The notes beneath the pieces were generated by a model. That model was not told where the DNA came from. It worked only from the letters and a program-made list of their open reading frames with translations, and ran no database searches. A DNA stretch of 14,342 bases from an uncultured Burkholderiales bacterium (GTDB lineage Bacteria > Pseudomonadota > Gammaproteobacteria > Burkholderiales > Burkholderiaceae_D): NCBI GenBank assembly GCA_903904635.1, contig CAIVDH010000164.1, positions 1-14,342 on the forward strand, given 5' to 3'. The position numbers and the translations under genes were made by a program. Below are positions 7,577 to 14,298 of this stretch, in pieces (the first letter of the stretch is position 1; each line of letters starts with the position of its first letter).

Positions 7577-9811
7577 TATGTTTTCCTTATAGTTTATTTT
7601 TTTAATGAAGCGCAATTTTCTAAAAAAAAATAGCATTAAAAATTTCAGATGGCCCAAGCCGGGAAAAATGGCGTAATAGCCTAAGCTTTTCAAACCATTG
7701 AACAAACTTTGTCCCTTATGGCGACGGTAAAGATTTTTTTCTAACTGATCGCTGGAGCCAAAAGCGATATCTACCGCAGTGCGATCCTCTGCTGTCGACA
7801 GCAGGCGGTAGGCCACACCTATAGATGCTCCTCTAGCACTGACGGCGCTTACTGAGTGTAAATCACAGCCCAGGGATATACCTCGCTTGGGTAATTCCAT
7901 CCGTATGTTTTTCTGCTGCTTTAAATTATTTATATCTTTAGGCAAGCAAATTAAATTAATTTTTGCACCAGAGGCCGAGGCATCGACCATGGTTCCATGT
8001 AGTGATGGCATATCTTCCGAGTGCAATATGATGGGTGTATTGACCGCAGTACGCGGTTCAATACGTCGTTGCCGCTTTTCAAAAGTAATGCCTAGCGCGC
8101 AAAGTAGTAGCACCAAATCGCCTGCAGCCCAGATCGTGATGAATAAAATGACGCTCTGATTGCCTTCGTCATTCAGATAACGAACGACGCCATTCATGAT
8201 CGCAATAACGGTGATGAGCAAGAGCAGATAAAACGGTTTGGCTAGCGCAGAGATGAAATCCTTCTCCAGTAATTCGCCTTTGGGTGTAACTTGAAATTGC
8301 GGTGCACGAGGTCGGCGCAATACCTGAAAAATTCCTGCGCTCAGATGTATGGATTGCAAAACCTCATACAAAATTGACGTAAACGGCCAGCGTAATTGGC
8401 CATACAAATACTGTGAAGTCAGCAGCGACCCCAATACAGATGGCAGAATAAATATCAGCATGTCTTCAACTTTTGCGTCGGCCACCGTAATTGAAAACAA
8501 CAGCACCGCAGGCGGTGTGAGCAACATGATGAGTCGCTGTACCGGGAAAAACCAGGTAAGCGCAAGATTAGTAAACAGCACACGCTGTATGAAAGTCAGC
8601 CGGGGTTGTAGCCATGGATTTTTCAGCAAGAAGATTTGTATCATCCCCTGCGCCCAGCGCACCCGTTGCTGTATGAATGAGGAAAACGTCTCTGGCTGCA
8701 AGCCAGAGATCATTGCATGATTGTAATAGAGCGTGGTGTAGCCATTTTTTAATGCTTCCAGCGTGGTTTCCGCATCTTCAGTCACCGTCTGCGTGGCAAA
8801 TCCACCGATGCTCATGAGCACCTTGCGACTTAGTAGCGCAGCAGATCCACAAAAAAATGTCGCGCCCCAAGAGTCGAGCCCTTGTTTATAGGCGCCATAA
8901 AAAAGTTCGTTCTCTCCTGGTGAGCGATCAAATCTGGATAAATTTCGCTCTAGAGGATCAGCATTAATCAGGTTGTGCGGTGTTTGTACTAAAAACAGCT
9001 TGCTGTCGGCTAGAAAAAAGCCCACCGTCTTTTCCAAAAAATCAGACGAAGGAACATGGTCGCAATCAAAAACAGCAATCAGATCACCATTCGTTTTGCT
9101 CAGCGCATTATTTATATTGCCAGCCTTCGCGCGCACATTGCGTTCGCGGGTCAGGTATGTGACACCAAACTGTTTGGCGATTGCTTTGAGTTCAGCTGCG
9201 CGCCGGACGGCAGCTGCAGCTTTGATGGGGTCGGCGTTTTTACATTTTTGTTGTGTACCACCATCATCAAGCACATAAACATGCAGTTTATCTTTGGGAT
9301 AACGAAGCTGGCTTGCTGCAATTAATGTTGGAGACAATATATGCAGATCTTCATCATAGGTCGGGATATAAACATCGACATGTGGCAGCAGATTGTCATC
9401 TGCGGGCAGCGGTATGGAAGCTCTGTTTATCGGATTGATATTAGTCAGATAACCAAGCGCAGAAATCAGAAAGCAATAGCACTCAGTCATGAGCAAGATC
9501 ACGCCGCATGCAATGTCCAAATGCCCATATTGCAGCGGCAGTGTTTCAGTAGCGCGCCAATATAAATAACGTAACGATAAAAACAGGCTAATGCCGATTA
9601 CGGTAAAACGAATCGAACGATAAGGATGGGCAGATTGTTGGTCGCGCAAAAGATAAGCTGTTAGCAGCATCATCAGCGACACCACGGCAATCAACACATC
9701 AACTGTGCGTGTTGATCTGATGGTGGCCAAGATCATCAGCACAAGCAGCGTTGCAATGCCTATTGCTATTTGTACGCGGCTAAATTTTTTATTTTCTAAG
9801 TTTGTATTCAT
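6770..9811 (-). CDS. bcsA: Cellulose synthase BcsA fused in frame to a BcsS-like outer-membrane domain
   Basis: A 1013-residue frame. Residues 1-745 are a BcsA-type family-2 glycosyltransferase of the inner membrane: N-terminal membrane helices, catalytic motifs VLDDGG (Asp182), DCD (249-251), TED (344-346) and QRVRW (382-386), more membrane helices, then a PilZ domain with RIEPR (583-587) and DASASG (610-615) for cyclic-di-GMP. It should polymerise UDP-glucose (cellulose or a related glucan) under c-di-GMP control. Residues 746-1013 are a BcsS-like beta-barrel, described separately. The two parts are joined only because the sense strand has nine T (7622-7630). With eight T, BcsA would end as LFFLENCASLKK at TAA 7594-7596 (about 738 residues), 17 bases before the bcsS ATG. 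The start ATG at 9811 has a weak GGTGA; a TTG 11 codons upstream is less likely. No bcsB, bcsZ or bcsC is adjacent. Confidence 0.9.
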   Translation of the reverse strand: MNTNLENKKFSRVQIAIGIATLLVLMILATIRSTRTVDVLIAVVSLMMLLTAYLLRDQQSAHPYRSIRFTVIGISLFLSLRYLYWRATETLPLQYGHLDIACGVILLMTECYCFLISALGYLTNINPINRASIPLPADDNLLPHVDVYIPTYDEDLHILSPTLIAASQLRYPKDKLHVYVLDDGGTQQKCKNADPIKAAAAVRRAAELKAIAKQFGVTYLTRERNVRAKAGNINNALSKTNGDLIAVFDCDHVPSSDFLEKTVGFFLADSKLFLVQTPHNLINADPLERNLSRFDRSPGENELFYGAYKQGLDSWGATFFCGSAALLSRKVLMSIGGFATQTVTEDAETTLEALKNGYTTLYYNHAMISGLQPETFSSFIQQRVRWAQGMIQIFLLKNPWLQPRLTFIQRVLFTNLALTWFFPVQRLIMLLTPPAVLLFSITVADAKVEDMLIFILPSVLGSLLTSQYLYGQLRWPFTSILYEVLQSIHLSAGIFQVLRRPRAPQFQVTPKGELLEKDFISALAKPFYLLLLITVIAIMNGVVRYLNDEGNQSVILFITIWAAGDLVLLLCALGITFEKRQRRIEPRTAVNTPIILHSEDMPSLHGTMVDASASGAKINLICLPKDINNLKQQKNIRMELPKRGISLGCDLHSVSAVSARGASIGVAYRLLSTAEDRTAVDIAFGSSDQLEKNLYRRHKGQSLFNGLKSLGYYAIFPGLGHLKFLMLFFFRKLRFIKKINYKENIMTAIKIPYAVLLGAIPFKKPLKQIIINKRRSSFNKLFFMHIAIGVAMMSASWDSKAQLSVAFTGVQAAATSTYAYAGLIKPFENAELGKGWYKKVLISHSNYHYQKTISGAGTEITANIPGIEAGAGHAWKYEKWTLDLSATVGYRHIRLSPVTPAGDQHGGIVTLTPQIQSRVELTSVFDADLIANYALGQHGSYARVRFGWKPTQTWRAGIELAQIDGRTYHTNQRGLFASLPLPKNYSVELSAGRTNPQDSAASNYAGLAVSKVF
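7622..7630 (-). other. Nine-T homopolymer that sets the bcsA-bcsS frame
   Basis: Nine T on the sense strand encode three Phe codons (728-730 of the fused frame). Loss of one T leads to TAA at 7594-7596. Gain of one T gives an immediate TAG right after the tract. Only the nine-T form yields the fusion. Runs of this length are known sites of RNA polymerase slippage, replication slippage and sequencing error. Confidence 0.75.
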
Positions 9812-10009
9812 CAGGTCACCGACTGAGAAATAGTGGTCTATCAAATTTATTTATAATTTTTGGCCGAGCTTTTGCTTCTTCAATTATCGCAAAAAGTTTA
9901 CTTATAGTAATAGTTTTTAACAGGAAGTTAATTGCAAATTGGTTACGATAATCGCACAATAGTGTTTAATTAACAACAATATTATTTATAAAAATGAAAG
10001 TTTTGGCAC

Positions 10010-10030
10010 TTGTACGTTGAGGGCGTACAA
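10010..10030. repeat. Inverted repeat TTGTACG-N7-CGTACAA
   Basis: Seven-base arms are perfect and separated by seven bases (TTGAGGG). The 21-bp dyad has the size of an operator for a dimeric regulator. No T tract follows it on either strand, so it is not an intrinsic terminator. It lies about 200 bases upstream of the bcsA start, a plausible regulatory position. Confidence 0.5.
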
Positions 10031-10049
10031 AAAATAAGCGCTCGGGATC

Positions 10050-10068
10050 AAAATCTGATGCAGATTTT
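10050..10068. repeat. Inverted repeat AAAATCTG-N3-CAGATTTT
   Basis: Eight-base perfect arms with a 3-base centre, about 137 bases after the GntR stop codon. The 3' arm ends in a T run on either strand, so it could act as a weak bidirectional terminator between the GntR gene and bcsA. The stem is mostly A-T pairs, hence the low confidence in that role. Confidence 0.4.
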
Positions 10069-10204
10069 TAGTAAGAATTTCTTTGTGGGATTATTTTAGA
10101 GACGGCTTGCGCTTGCAGAAAAATCGCTAGCAAAGGGCAGCGTTATCCTAAGCAGATAAAGCTTTTTCCGTATGCCGGTTGATGCGTGATTAACGTGCAG
10201 ATGG

Positions 10205-10945
10205 TTATATCGTGCCCGCTTCACCCTTGCGAAAAACATTCACACCGTTTTGTACAGTGCGCAATATTAATTCGGGTGTTGCGCGTATATGTGATTCCAG
10301 CGCCAGCGCAGCACGTGCATCCTGGCCTTCCATTGCGCTTTGAAAAATAAGTTCATGCTCACTGTGTACGTCTCTGCCGGATTGCAATCCTATTGCATAG
10401 CGCCGATAGCGCTCACCATGTTGAGTTAGCTGGCGTATCACGCGCAAGGTCCAGGGTGAGGCACAGGCAGACAATAAGGCTTCATGAAAATTTGTATTCG
10501 CGCGTTCCCATTTTTTTGCAGAATCCGGATGAATGGGACGCTCAAATTGCGACAAAATCTCAAAGGTATCGCGCAGCTTGTCGCGCCATAGCTGGTCCCC
10601 ATTGCGTATCGATGTGCGCAATGCCTGCGTTTCTACAGATACGCGTAAATTCGTAATGTCAGTCAGCTCTTCTATATTAATAGGCGCCACCGTAAAGCCG
10701 CGCTGTCCCTCTGTAATCACCATCGCATCGCTGAGCAGTCGCGTTAATGCTTCGCGCAAGGTGCCAGCACCTACGTCATAGCGATCTTTCAAATGCTCTA
10801 TCAAGAGTTTTGTGCCGGGTGCGATGCGGCCACTGACGATGTCTTCGCGCAGATCTTCATAAGTGCGTTCAATTAGCGTGCGATAGCCAGTGCCGGCAGA
10901 TGCCTCAGATACGTAGAGTGAATCATTCAGTGATTTTTTTGCCAC
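10205..10945 (-). CDS. GntR-family (FCD) transcriptional regulator, AphS-like
   Basis: Cytoplasmic DNA-binding regulator of 246 residues. The N-terminal winged helix-turn-helix spans about 24-88 (LREDIVSGRIAPGTKLLIEHL, then GAGTLREALTRLLSDAMV and the wing TEGQRGFTVAPI). An FCD ligand-binding domain spans about 95-230, with candidate metal ligands Asn150, His154 (NTNFHEALL), His194/His197 and His219. The usual acidic ligand before FH appears to be Asn here. It starts at GTG, 59 bases after the dmpR-like gene and on the same strand, so the two are probably cotranscribed. A GntR repressor (AphS) is known beside the phenol activator gene in Comamonas testosteroni, which makes repression of the phenol genes the likely role. 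The family assignment is sure; the target is inferred from context. Confidence 0.9.
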   Translation of the reverse strand: MAKKSLNDSLYVSEASAGTGYRTLIERTYEDLREDIVSGRIAPGTKLLIEHLKDRYDVGAGTLREALTRLLSDAMVITEGQRGFTVAPINIEELTDITNLRVSVETQALRTSIRNGDQLWRDKLRDTFEILSQFERPIHPDSAKKWERANTNFHEALLSACASPWTLRVIRQLTQHGERYRRYAIGLQSGRDVHSEHELIFQSAMEGQDARAALALESHIRATPELILRTVQNGVNVFRKGEAGTI

Positions 10946-10977
10946 GGGAAGTTCTTTTCTTATTACGTTTATATTGT

Positions 10978-10991
10978 AGGCAGTCGTGCCT
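10978..10991. repeat. Short inverted repeat in the dmpR-GntR gap
   Basis: AGGCA-GTCG-TGCCT forms a five-pair stem with a four-base loop, between the activator stop and the GntR start. On the minus strand TACAAT follows it, which could serve as a -10 box for a separate GntR promoter, but I find no matching -35. It could be an operator or nothing. Confidence 0.25.
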
Positions 10992-11004
10992 GAAGCTAAT
11001 TTAT

Positions 11005-12681
11005 TTAAGACTTGTTAAACTTTTGCAGGCGATAGCTCAGTTGCGGTCGGGTCAGCCCCAGTGTGCGTGCAGCCGCCGACAGGTTGCCACCCGAGCGCGA
11101 CACGGCCTCTTGTAATAAGCCGTCTTCCAGCTCTTCCAGGCTCAGGCCTTTTTTCTGTAAATCTTCATACAGCGAATTAAAATCAGCTGAAATACTTTTT
11201 TGTAATTGACCTGATTCGTTCACAGTCACGCTCTGATAGGTCGGTGGAATCGCAAACAAGTCTTCGACATCCACCATTTGCCCAGCAGCGGCAATAATTA
11301 AACCGCGCTCAATCAGATTTTCCAGCTCGCGCACATTGCCCGGCCAAGGATAATGTCGCATCGCGTCGAGCGCGCGATCAGTCAGGCCGGCTACGCGTTT
11401 ATTATGTTGCGCCATAAATTGCGTGAGCAAGTGATGCGCCAGCGGTTCTATATCTTCCACCCGTTCACGCAGAGGCGGTATCGCAATCGGATACACATTC
11501 AGCCTGTACATCAAGTCGCGCCGGAAACGTCCAGCCGCAACCGCCGCTTCCAGATCCACGTTGGTCGCTGCCACCACCCGCACATCCACCTTGCGCACTT
11601 GCGTGGAGCCTAGTCTTTCCACTTCACCGTTTTGCAGCACACGTAATAACTTGGCTTGCGCGGCCATCGGCAAATCACCCAGCTCATCGAGAAACAGTGT
11701 GCCGCCATCAGCACGTTCAAAGCGACCTTGTCGCGCCGTACCCGCGCCCGTGTAAGCGCCTTTTTCAGCGCCAAATAATTCACTCTCGATTAATTCATTT
11801 GGAAGCGCTGCGCAATTTACGGCGATAAAAGGTTTGTCAGCGCGCAGGCTCATGCCGTGTAATGTGCGGGCGAAGCGTTCCTTGCCCACGCCCGTTTCGC
11901 CAGTCAACATGACGGTGACTTGTGTGGTTGCCGCTTTGCGTAACAACTCTATGGATTGATTAAATGATTTTGAACGACCGATCAGGTCGCCCAAATCATC
12001 TCTGGGGCTAATGGATGTACGCAGGCTTTCCAGTTCCGCATGCAGATCTTCCATGCGCACCAGCAGTGAATCAGCCTCGTAATCTTCCTGCAGTAATTCA
12101 CCATCAGGCCAGTCTTTCAATGGCCGGCCTTCAATGCGGCAATGAGAATGGCCGCAGGCGCCGCATTGAATTTCTTTATAAATAACTTTCTGCCCCATGA
12201 ATGCGCTGACATAACCAGATGCATAACCTATCAGCATCCAGCACACAGGGTCGGACTGCGGTCCGAAATGCTTGAGATGGGTTTCCACTTCCCATGAATG
12301 ATCCCAGCGGAATATGCCCAGATGCGATCCACTTTCCAGATCCAGCTCAAATTTTTCCGGGGTGACCTGGACTGCGCCCTCCAGCATATGCAGTTGCGGC
12401 CCCACCGTAAATTGGTCATAGGCAGTCGCATTAGGCCGGACCTGACGCGCTAACGCGGCATCGCGTATGCCTGAGGCATAGCCAGCACGCTTCAAAACAC
12501 GCCGGGTTTGTTCGCTGCCTATGGTTTGCATTAGCTCTCGCCGCAATCCGCCCAAGGCTTCCACATGCAGCAATAACATCCGATGTCCGGCCAACCAGAT
12601 ACGCCCATCGCCCGCTGAAAAATGCACCAGGCGCCGGAGATCGGCATCTTGCGGAAGTGGGGGTAGGGAATCAGGATTCAT
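11005..12681 (-). CDS. dmpR: Sigma-54-dependent phenol-responsive activator, DmpR/MopR type
   Basis: A 558-residue activator. The sensor part (XylR_N about 12-125, V4R about 135-200) has a zinc site matching MopR: Cys147, Glu170, Cys173 and Cys181, with the same spacing. The phenol-pocket positions I recall for MopR are kept: Phe91, His98, Trp126 and Tyr168. A linker (about 201-228) leads to the AAA+ domain: Walker A GETGVGKE (261-268), GAYTGA (308-313; the sigma-54 contact loop, with Tyr in place of the common Phe), Walker B LFLDE (329-333) and arginines in [11 protein letters not shown]. The C-terminal Fis-type helix-turn-helix is about 520-555 ([20 protein letters not shown]). It should bind phenols, oligomerise and open the dmpKLM promoter, from which it diverges. 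The ATG at 12681 has no clear Shine-Dalgarno sequence. GntR gene follows. Confidence 0.95.
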   Translation of the reverse strand: MNPDSLPPLPQDADLRRLVHFSAGDGRIWLAGHRMLLLHVEALGGLRRELMQTIGSEQTRRVLKRAGYASGIRDAALARQVRPNATAYDQFTVGPQLHMLEGAVQVTPEKFELDLESGSHLGIFRWDHSWEVETHLKHFGPQSDPVCWMLIGYASGYVSAFMGQKVIYKEIQCGACGHSHCRIEGRPLKDWPDGELLQEDYEADSLLVRMEDLHAELESLRTSISPRDDLGDLIGRSKSFNQSIELLRKAATTQVTVMLTGETGVGKERFARTLHGMSLRADKPFIAVNCAALPNELIESELFGAEKGAYTGAGTARQGRFERADGGTLFLDELGDLPMAAQAKLLRVLQNGEVERLGSTQVRKVDVRVVAATNVDLEAAVAAGRFRRDLMYRLNVYPIAIPPLRERVEDIEPLAHHLLTQFMAQHNKRVAGLTDRALDAMRHYPWPGNVRELENLIERGLIIAAAGQMVDVEDLFAIPPTYQSVTVNESGQLQKSISADFNSLYEDLQKKGLSLEELEDGLLQEAVSRSGGNLSAAARTLGLTRPQLSYRLQKFNKS

Positions 12682-12682
12682 G

Positions 12683-12695
12683 GAAATTATCGATA
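12683..12695 (+). repeat. Repeat GAAATTATCGATA, copy 1, next to the dmpR start
   Basis: First of two identical 13-base copies. It directly abuts the dmpR start codon region, and its core extends to the perfect palindrome TTATCGATAA. A protein bound here would cover the dmpR ribosome-binding zone. Candidate operator for the adjacent GntR regulator. Confidence 0.4.
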
Positions 12696-12746
12696 AATCA
12701 GCATATTAAAAAATTAATTATTTCTGACGAGCATTTTTCTGACTTT

Positions 12747-12767
12747 ACCATTTGATCAAATTGTTGA
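12747..12767 (+). promoter_or_regulatory. Upstream activator site 1 (DmpR-type)
   Basis: ACCATTTGATCAAATTGTTGA contains the palindrome TTTGATCAAA and resembles the TTGATCAATTGATCAA-type sites of the DmpR/XylR family. It lies about 190 bases before the predicted transcription start, a usual place for enhancer sites of sigma-54 activators. Confidence 0.6.
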
Positions 12768-12778
12768 CTACGTATTTC

Positions 12779-12799
12779 ACCATTTGATGAAATTCAATC
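12779..12799 (+). promoter_or_regulatory. Upstream activator site 2 (DmpR-type)
   Basis: ACCATTTGATGAAATTCAATC matches site 1 in 15 of the first 16 bases and starts 32 bases after it, about three helical turns, so both would face the same side of the DNA. The right half is more degenerate than in site 1. Confidence 0.6.
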
Positions 12800-12886
12800 T
12801 ATTTGTATTGCAAAAAAGTAATTGCTTGGTGTGACTGAGCGTAAGTAAGTTAAGTCTTTATACGCGCATAAATCCTCAATGCCACA

Positions 12887-12899
12887 GAAATTATCGATA
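12887..12899 (+). repeat. Repeat GAAATTATCGATA, copy 2, beside the sigma-54 promoter
   Basis: Second identical copy, 23 bases before the -24 box. A bound protein would lie between the activator sites and the polymerase, where it could block DNA looping or polymerase binding. Candidate operator for the GntR regulator. Confidence 0.4.
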
Positions 12900-12921
12900 T
12901 TTTATGCCTCTGGGTTGCTAT

Positions 12922-12938
12922 CTGGCACATCAATTGCA
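12922..12938 (+). promoter_or_regulatory. Sigma-54 (-24/-12) promoter of the phenol hydroxylase operon
   Basis: CTGGCACATCAATTGCA fits the YTGGCACG-N4-TTGCW consensus at all but one position, with the essential GG and GC exactly ten bases apart. Transcription should start near 12949, giving a leader of about 44 bases before the dmpK ATG. This matches the divergently encoded sigma-54 activator. Confidence 0.88.
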
Positions 12939-12992
12939 TAAGGAGTTATGTCCGAAGCACATATCTTGTTATAACAGAAAGATAAAAAATTT

Positions 12993-13277
12993 ATGGCCTC
13001 ATACCAGCCTAAAACGAATAACAACGGCGTACCGCTGGTGAGCGGTCTGGACGCCATTAATACCGATGCGGCCACTTTGCAGCGTCGCTATGTGCGGGTT
13101 ATCCGCCGTGAGGCTAACGGATTGGTTGTATTTGAATTTTCAGTCGGCTGGCCAGACATGGGCGCCGAACTGGTATTGCCCGAACCGCTATTTGAAGAAT
13201 TCTGTTTAAAAAATAATGTCGAGATGCTCACACAAGCTGTGGGTGAAAAGCTAGGAGAAAATAATGTCGAGTATTGA
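12993..13277 (+). CDS. dmpK: Phenol hydroxylase assembly subunit (P0)
   Basis: Small protein of 94 residues of the DmpK/PhK/AphK family, which helps assemble the active oxygenase component of multicomponent phenol hydroxylase and is not part of the catalytic cycle. Family features are RRYVRVIRREANGLVVFEFS, followed by a conserved middle (LVLPEPLFEEFCLKNNVEML). The length agrees with known members. First gene of the operon, about 44 bases after the predicted sigma-54 start; only a weak GAAAG lies before the ATG. The end overlaps dmpL by 14 bases, so translation is likely coupled. The family assignment is secure from sequence and neighbours together. Confidence 0.93.
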   Translation: MASYQPKTNNNGVPLVSGLDAINTDAATLQRRYVRVIRREANGLVVFEFSVGWPDMGAELVLPEPLFEEFCLKNNVEMLTQAVGEKLGENNVEY

Positions 13278-14262
13278 TCTGCAAGCCAAAGAAATTAAGC
13301 CTACCCGTAATACCTACACCCATGTGGCCCGCTACATCGGTGGTGACAAGCCTGCGACACGCTATCAGGAAGCCACCATGGGTGCGCAGCCTACGCAGAA
13401 TTTTCACTATCGCCCGACCTGGGATCCGCAATATGAATTGTTTGATGCCTCACGTTCGGCCATCAAACTGGCTGACTGGTATGTACTGAAAGATCCGCGT
13501 CAGTATTACTACGCAACCTGGACCATGGCGCGTGCGCGTCAACAGGAAGCAGTCGAAGCCAACTATCAGTTTGTTGATGCGCGCGGTCTGCTCTCACACA
13601 TGACCGATGAAGTACGCGCCAGTGCCTGCCAGGTATTGATGCCACTGCGTCACGTGGCATGGGCTGGCAACATGAATAACTGCTTCATCGCCGCCTATGG
13701 TTATGGCACAGCACTGACTGCAGCGACCACCTTCCACTCCATGGACCATTTGGGCATTGCACAGTATCTGACGCGCTTGGGTCTGGCCGTTGATGAGCCG
13801 GGTGTATTAGATGCCGGTAAAAATGACTGGCTAAATGATCCGCGCTGGCAAGTGCTGCGTCGTCTGGTTGAAGACACGCTGGTATTGAAAGATCCGATGG
13901 AAATGTTTGTTGCGCAAAATCTCGCGCTAGACGGACAACTTTATCCGCTGATTTACGGCGCGTATGTGGATGATCACCTCACACCCAAAGGCGGCACCGC
14001 CATTGCGATGCTGACTTCCTTCATGCCTGAATGGTTTGATGAATCGCTGCGCTGGGTTGATGCAGTAGTCAAAACTGCTGCCGCTGAATCACCAGAAAAC
14101 AAAGTGATCATGTCGGAATGGGCGCGAGTCTGGGGCGAACGCGTGCAAGCTGCGTTAGCGCCTGTGGCTGAAATCGCATTGGGTGAACACGGTCAGGAAG
14201 CCTTGCAAGAAGTGCGCGTCGAATTTGACAAGCGCTTGACCAAAGTAGGTCTGGCAGCTTAA
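13264..14262 (+). CDS. dmpL: Phenol hydroxylase oxygenase beta subunit (P1)
   Basis: Beta subunit of the (alpha-beta-gamma)2 diiron oxygenase that turns phenol into catechol in the cytoplasm. The 332 residues match the usual length of DmpL. The fold is ferritin-like without the diiron ligands, which belong to the alpha subunit DmpN (outside the window). Recognisable segments are NFHYRPTWDPQYELFDASRS, DWYVLKDPRQYYYATW and LRHVAWAGNMNNCFIAAYG. A good Shine-Dalgarno sequence (AGGAG) lies inside the end of dmpK, six bases before the ATG, fixing the start. The operon continues 36 bases later with dmpM. The gene is complete and shows no damage. Confidence 0.96.
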   Translation: MSSIDLQAKEIKPTRNTYTHVARYIGGDKPATRYQEATMGAQPTQNFHYRPTWDPQYELFDASRSAIKLADWYVLKDPRQYYYATWTMARARQQEAVEANYQFVDARGLLSHMTDEVRASACQVLMPLRHVAWAGNMNNCFIAAYGYGTALTAATTFHSMDHLGIAQYLTRLGLAVDEPGVLDAGKNDWLNDPRWQVLRRLVEDTLVLKDPMEMFVAQNLALDGQLYPLIYGAYVDDHLTPKGGTAIAMLTSFMPEWFDESLRWVDAVVKTAAAESPENKVIMSEWARVWGERVQAALAPVAEIALGEHGQEALQEVRVEFDKRLTKVGLAA

Positions 14263-14298
14263 GCAGGCATCGATCAAAAGCACACAGGAGAGCGCAAC

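Larger units (their letters stand above)
9812..10204. other. AT-rich intergenic region upstream of bcsA
   Basis: These 393 bases between the GntR gene and bcsA hold no convincing gene. They are clearly more AT-rich than the neighbours. I see two inverted repeats (10010-10030 and 10050-10068), listed separately, but no sigma-70 promoter with both boxes in good form and no sign of a GEMM-type c-di-GMP riboswitch. The bcsA promoter must lie here; a poor candidate is TTAACT with TACTAT 16 bases on, in the minus-strand sequence around 9900-9930. Confidence 0.6.
12682..12992. promoter_or_regulatory. Divergent control region between dmpR and dmpK
   Basis: The 311 bases hold the sigma-54 promoter of the hydroxylase operon, two upstream activator sites and two copies of a 13-base repeat, each listed separately. 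No good consensus match for integration host factor is visible between the activator sites and the promoter, although AT tracts are present. The dmpR promoter must be here on the minus strand; no sigma-70 boxes stand out. Confidence 0.75.

Noticed and set aside
8349..8720. Open plus-strand frame of 123 codons inside bcsA, and others of 70-120 codons across the window
   Set aside because: They are antisense shadows of well-recognised genes, lack ribosome-binding sites and have no recognisable protein features.
10004..10022. TGGCAC followed by TTG on the plus strand, resembling a second sigma-54 promoter
   Set aside because: The spacing is wrong: the bases at the -12 position are TT, not GC, and no gene is read rightward there.
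9812..10204. Cyclic-di-GMP riboswitch upstream of bcsA
   Set aside because: I looked for the conserved GEMM motifs and saw none; c-di-GMP control is adequately explained by the PilZ domain.
12940..12974. AAGGAG followed by ATG and an eight-codon frame (leader peptide) before dmpK
   Set aside because: The spacer is only two bases and the predicted sigma-54 transcript begins at about 12949, so neither the AAGGAG nor the ATG would be in the mRNA.
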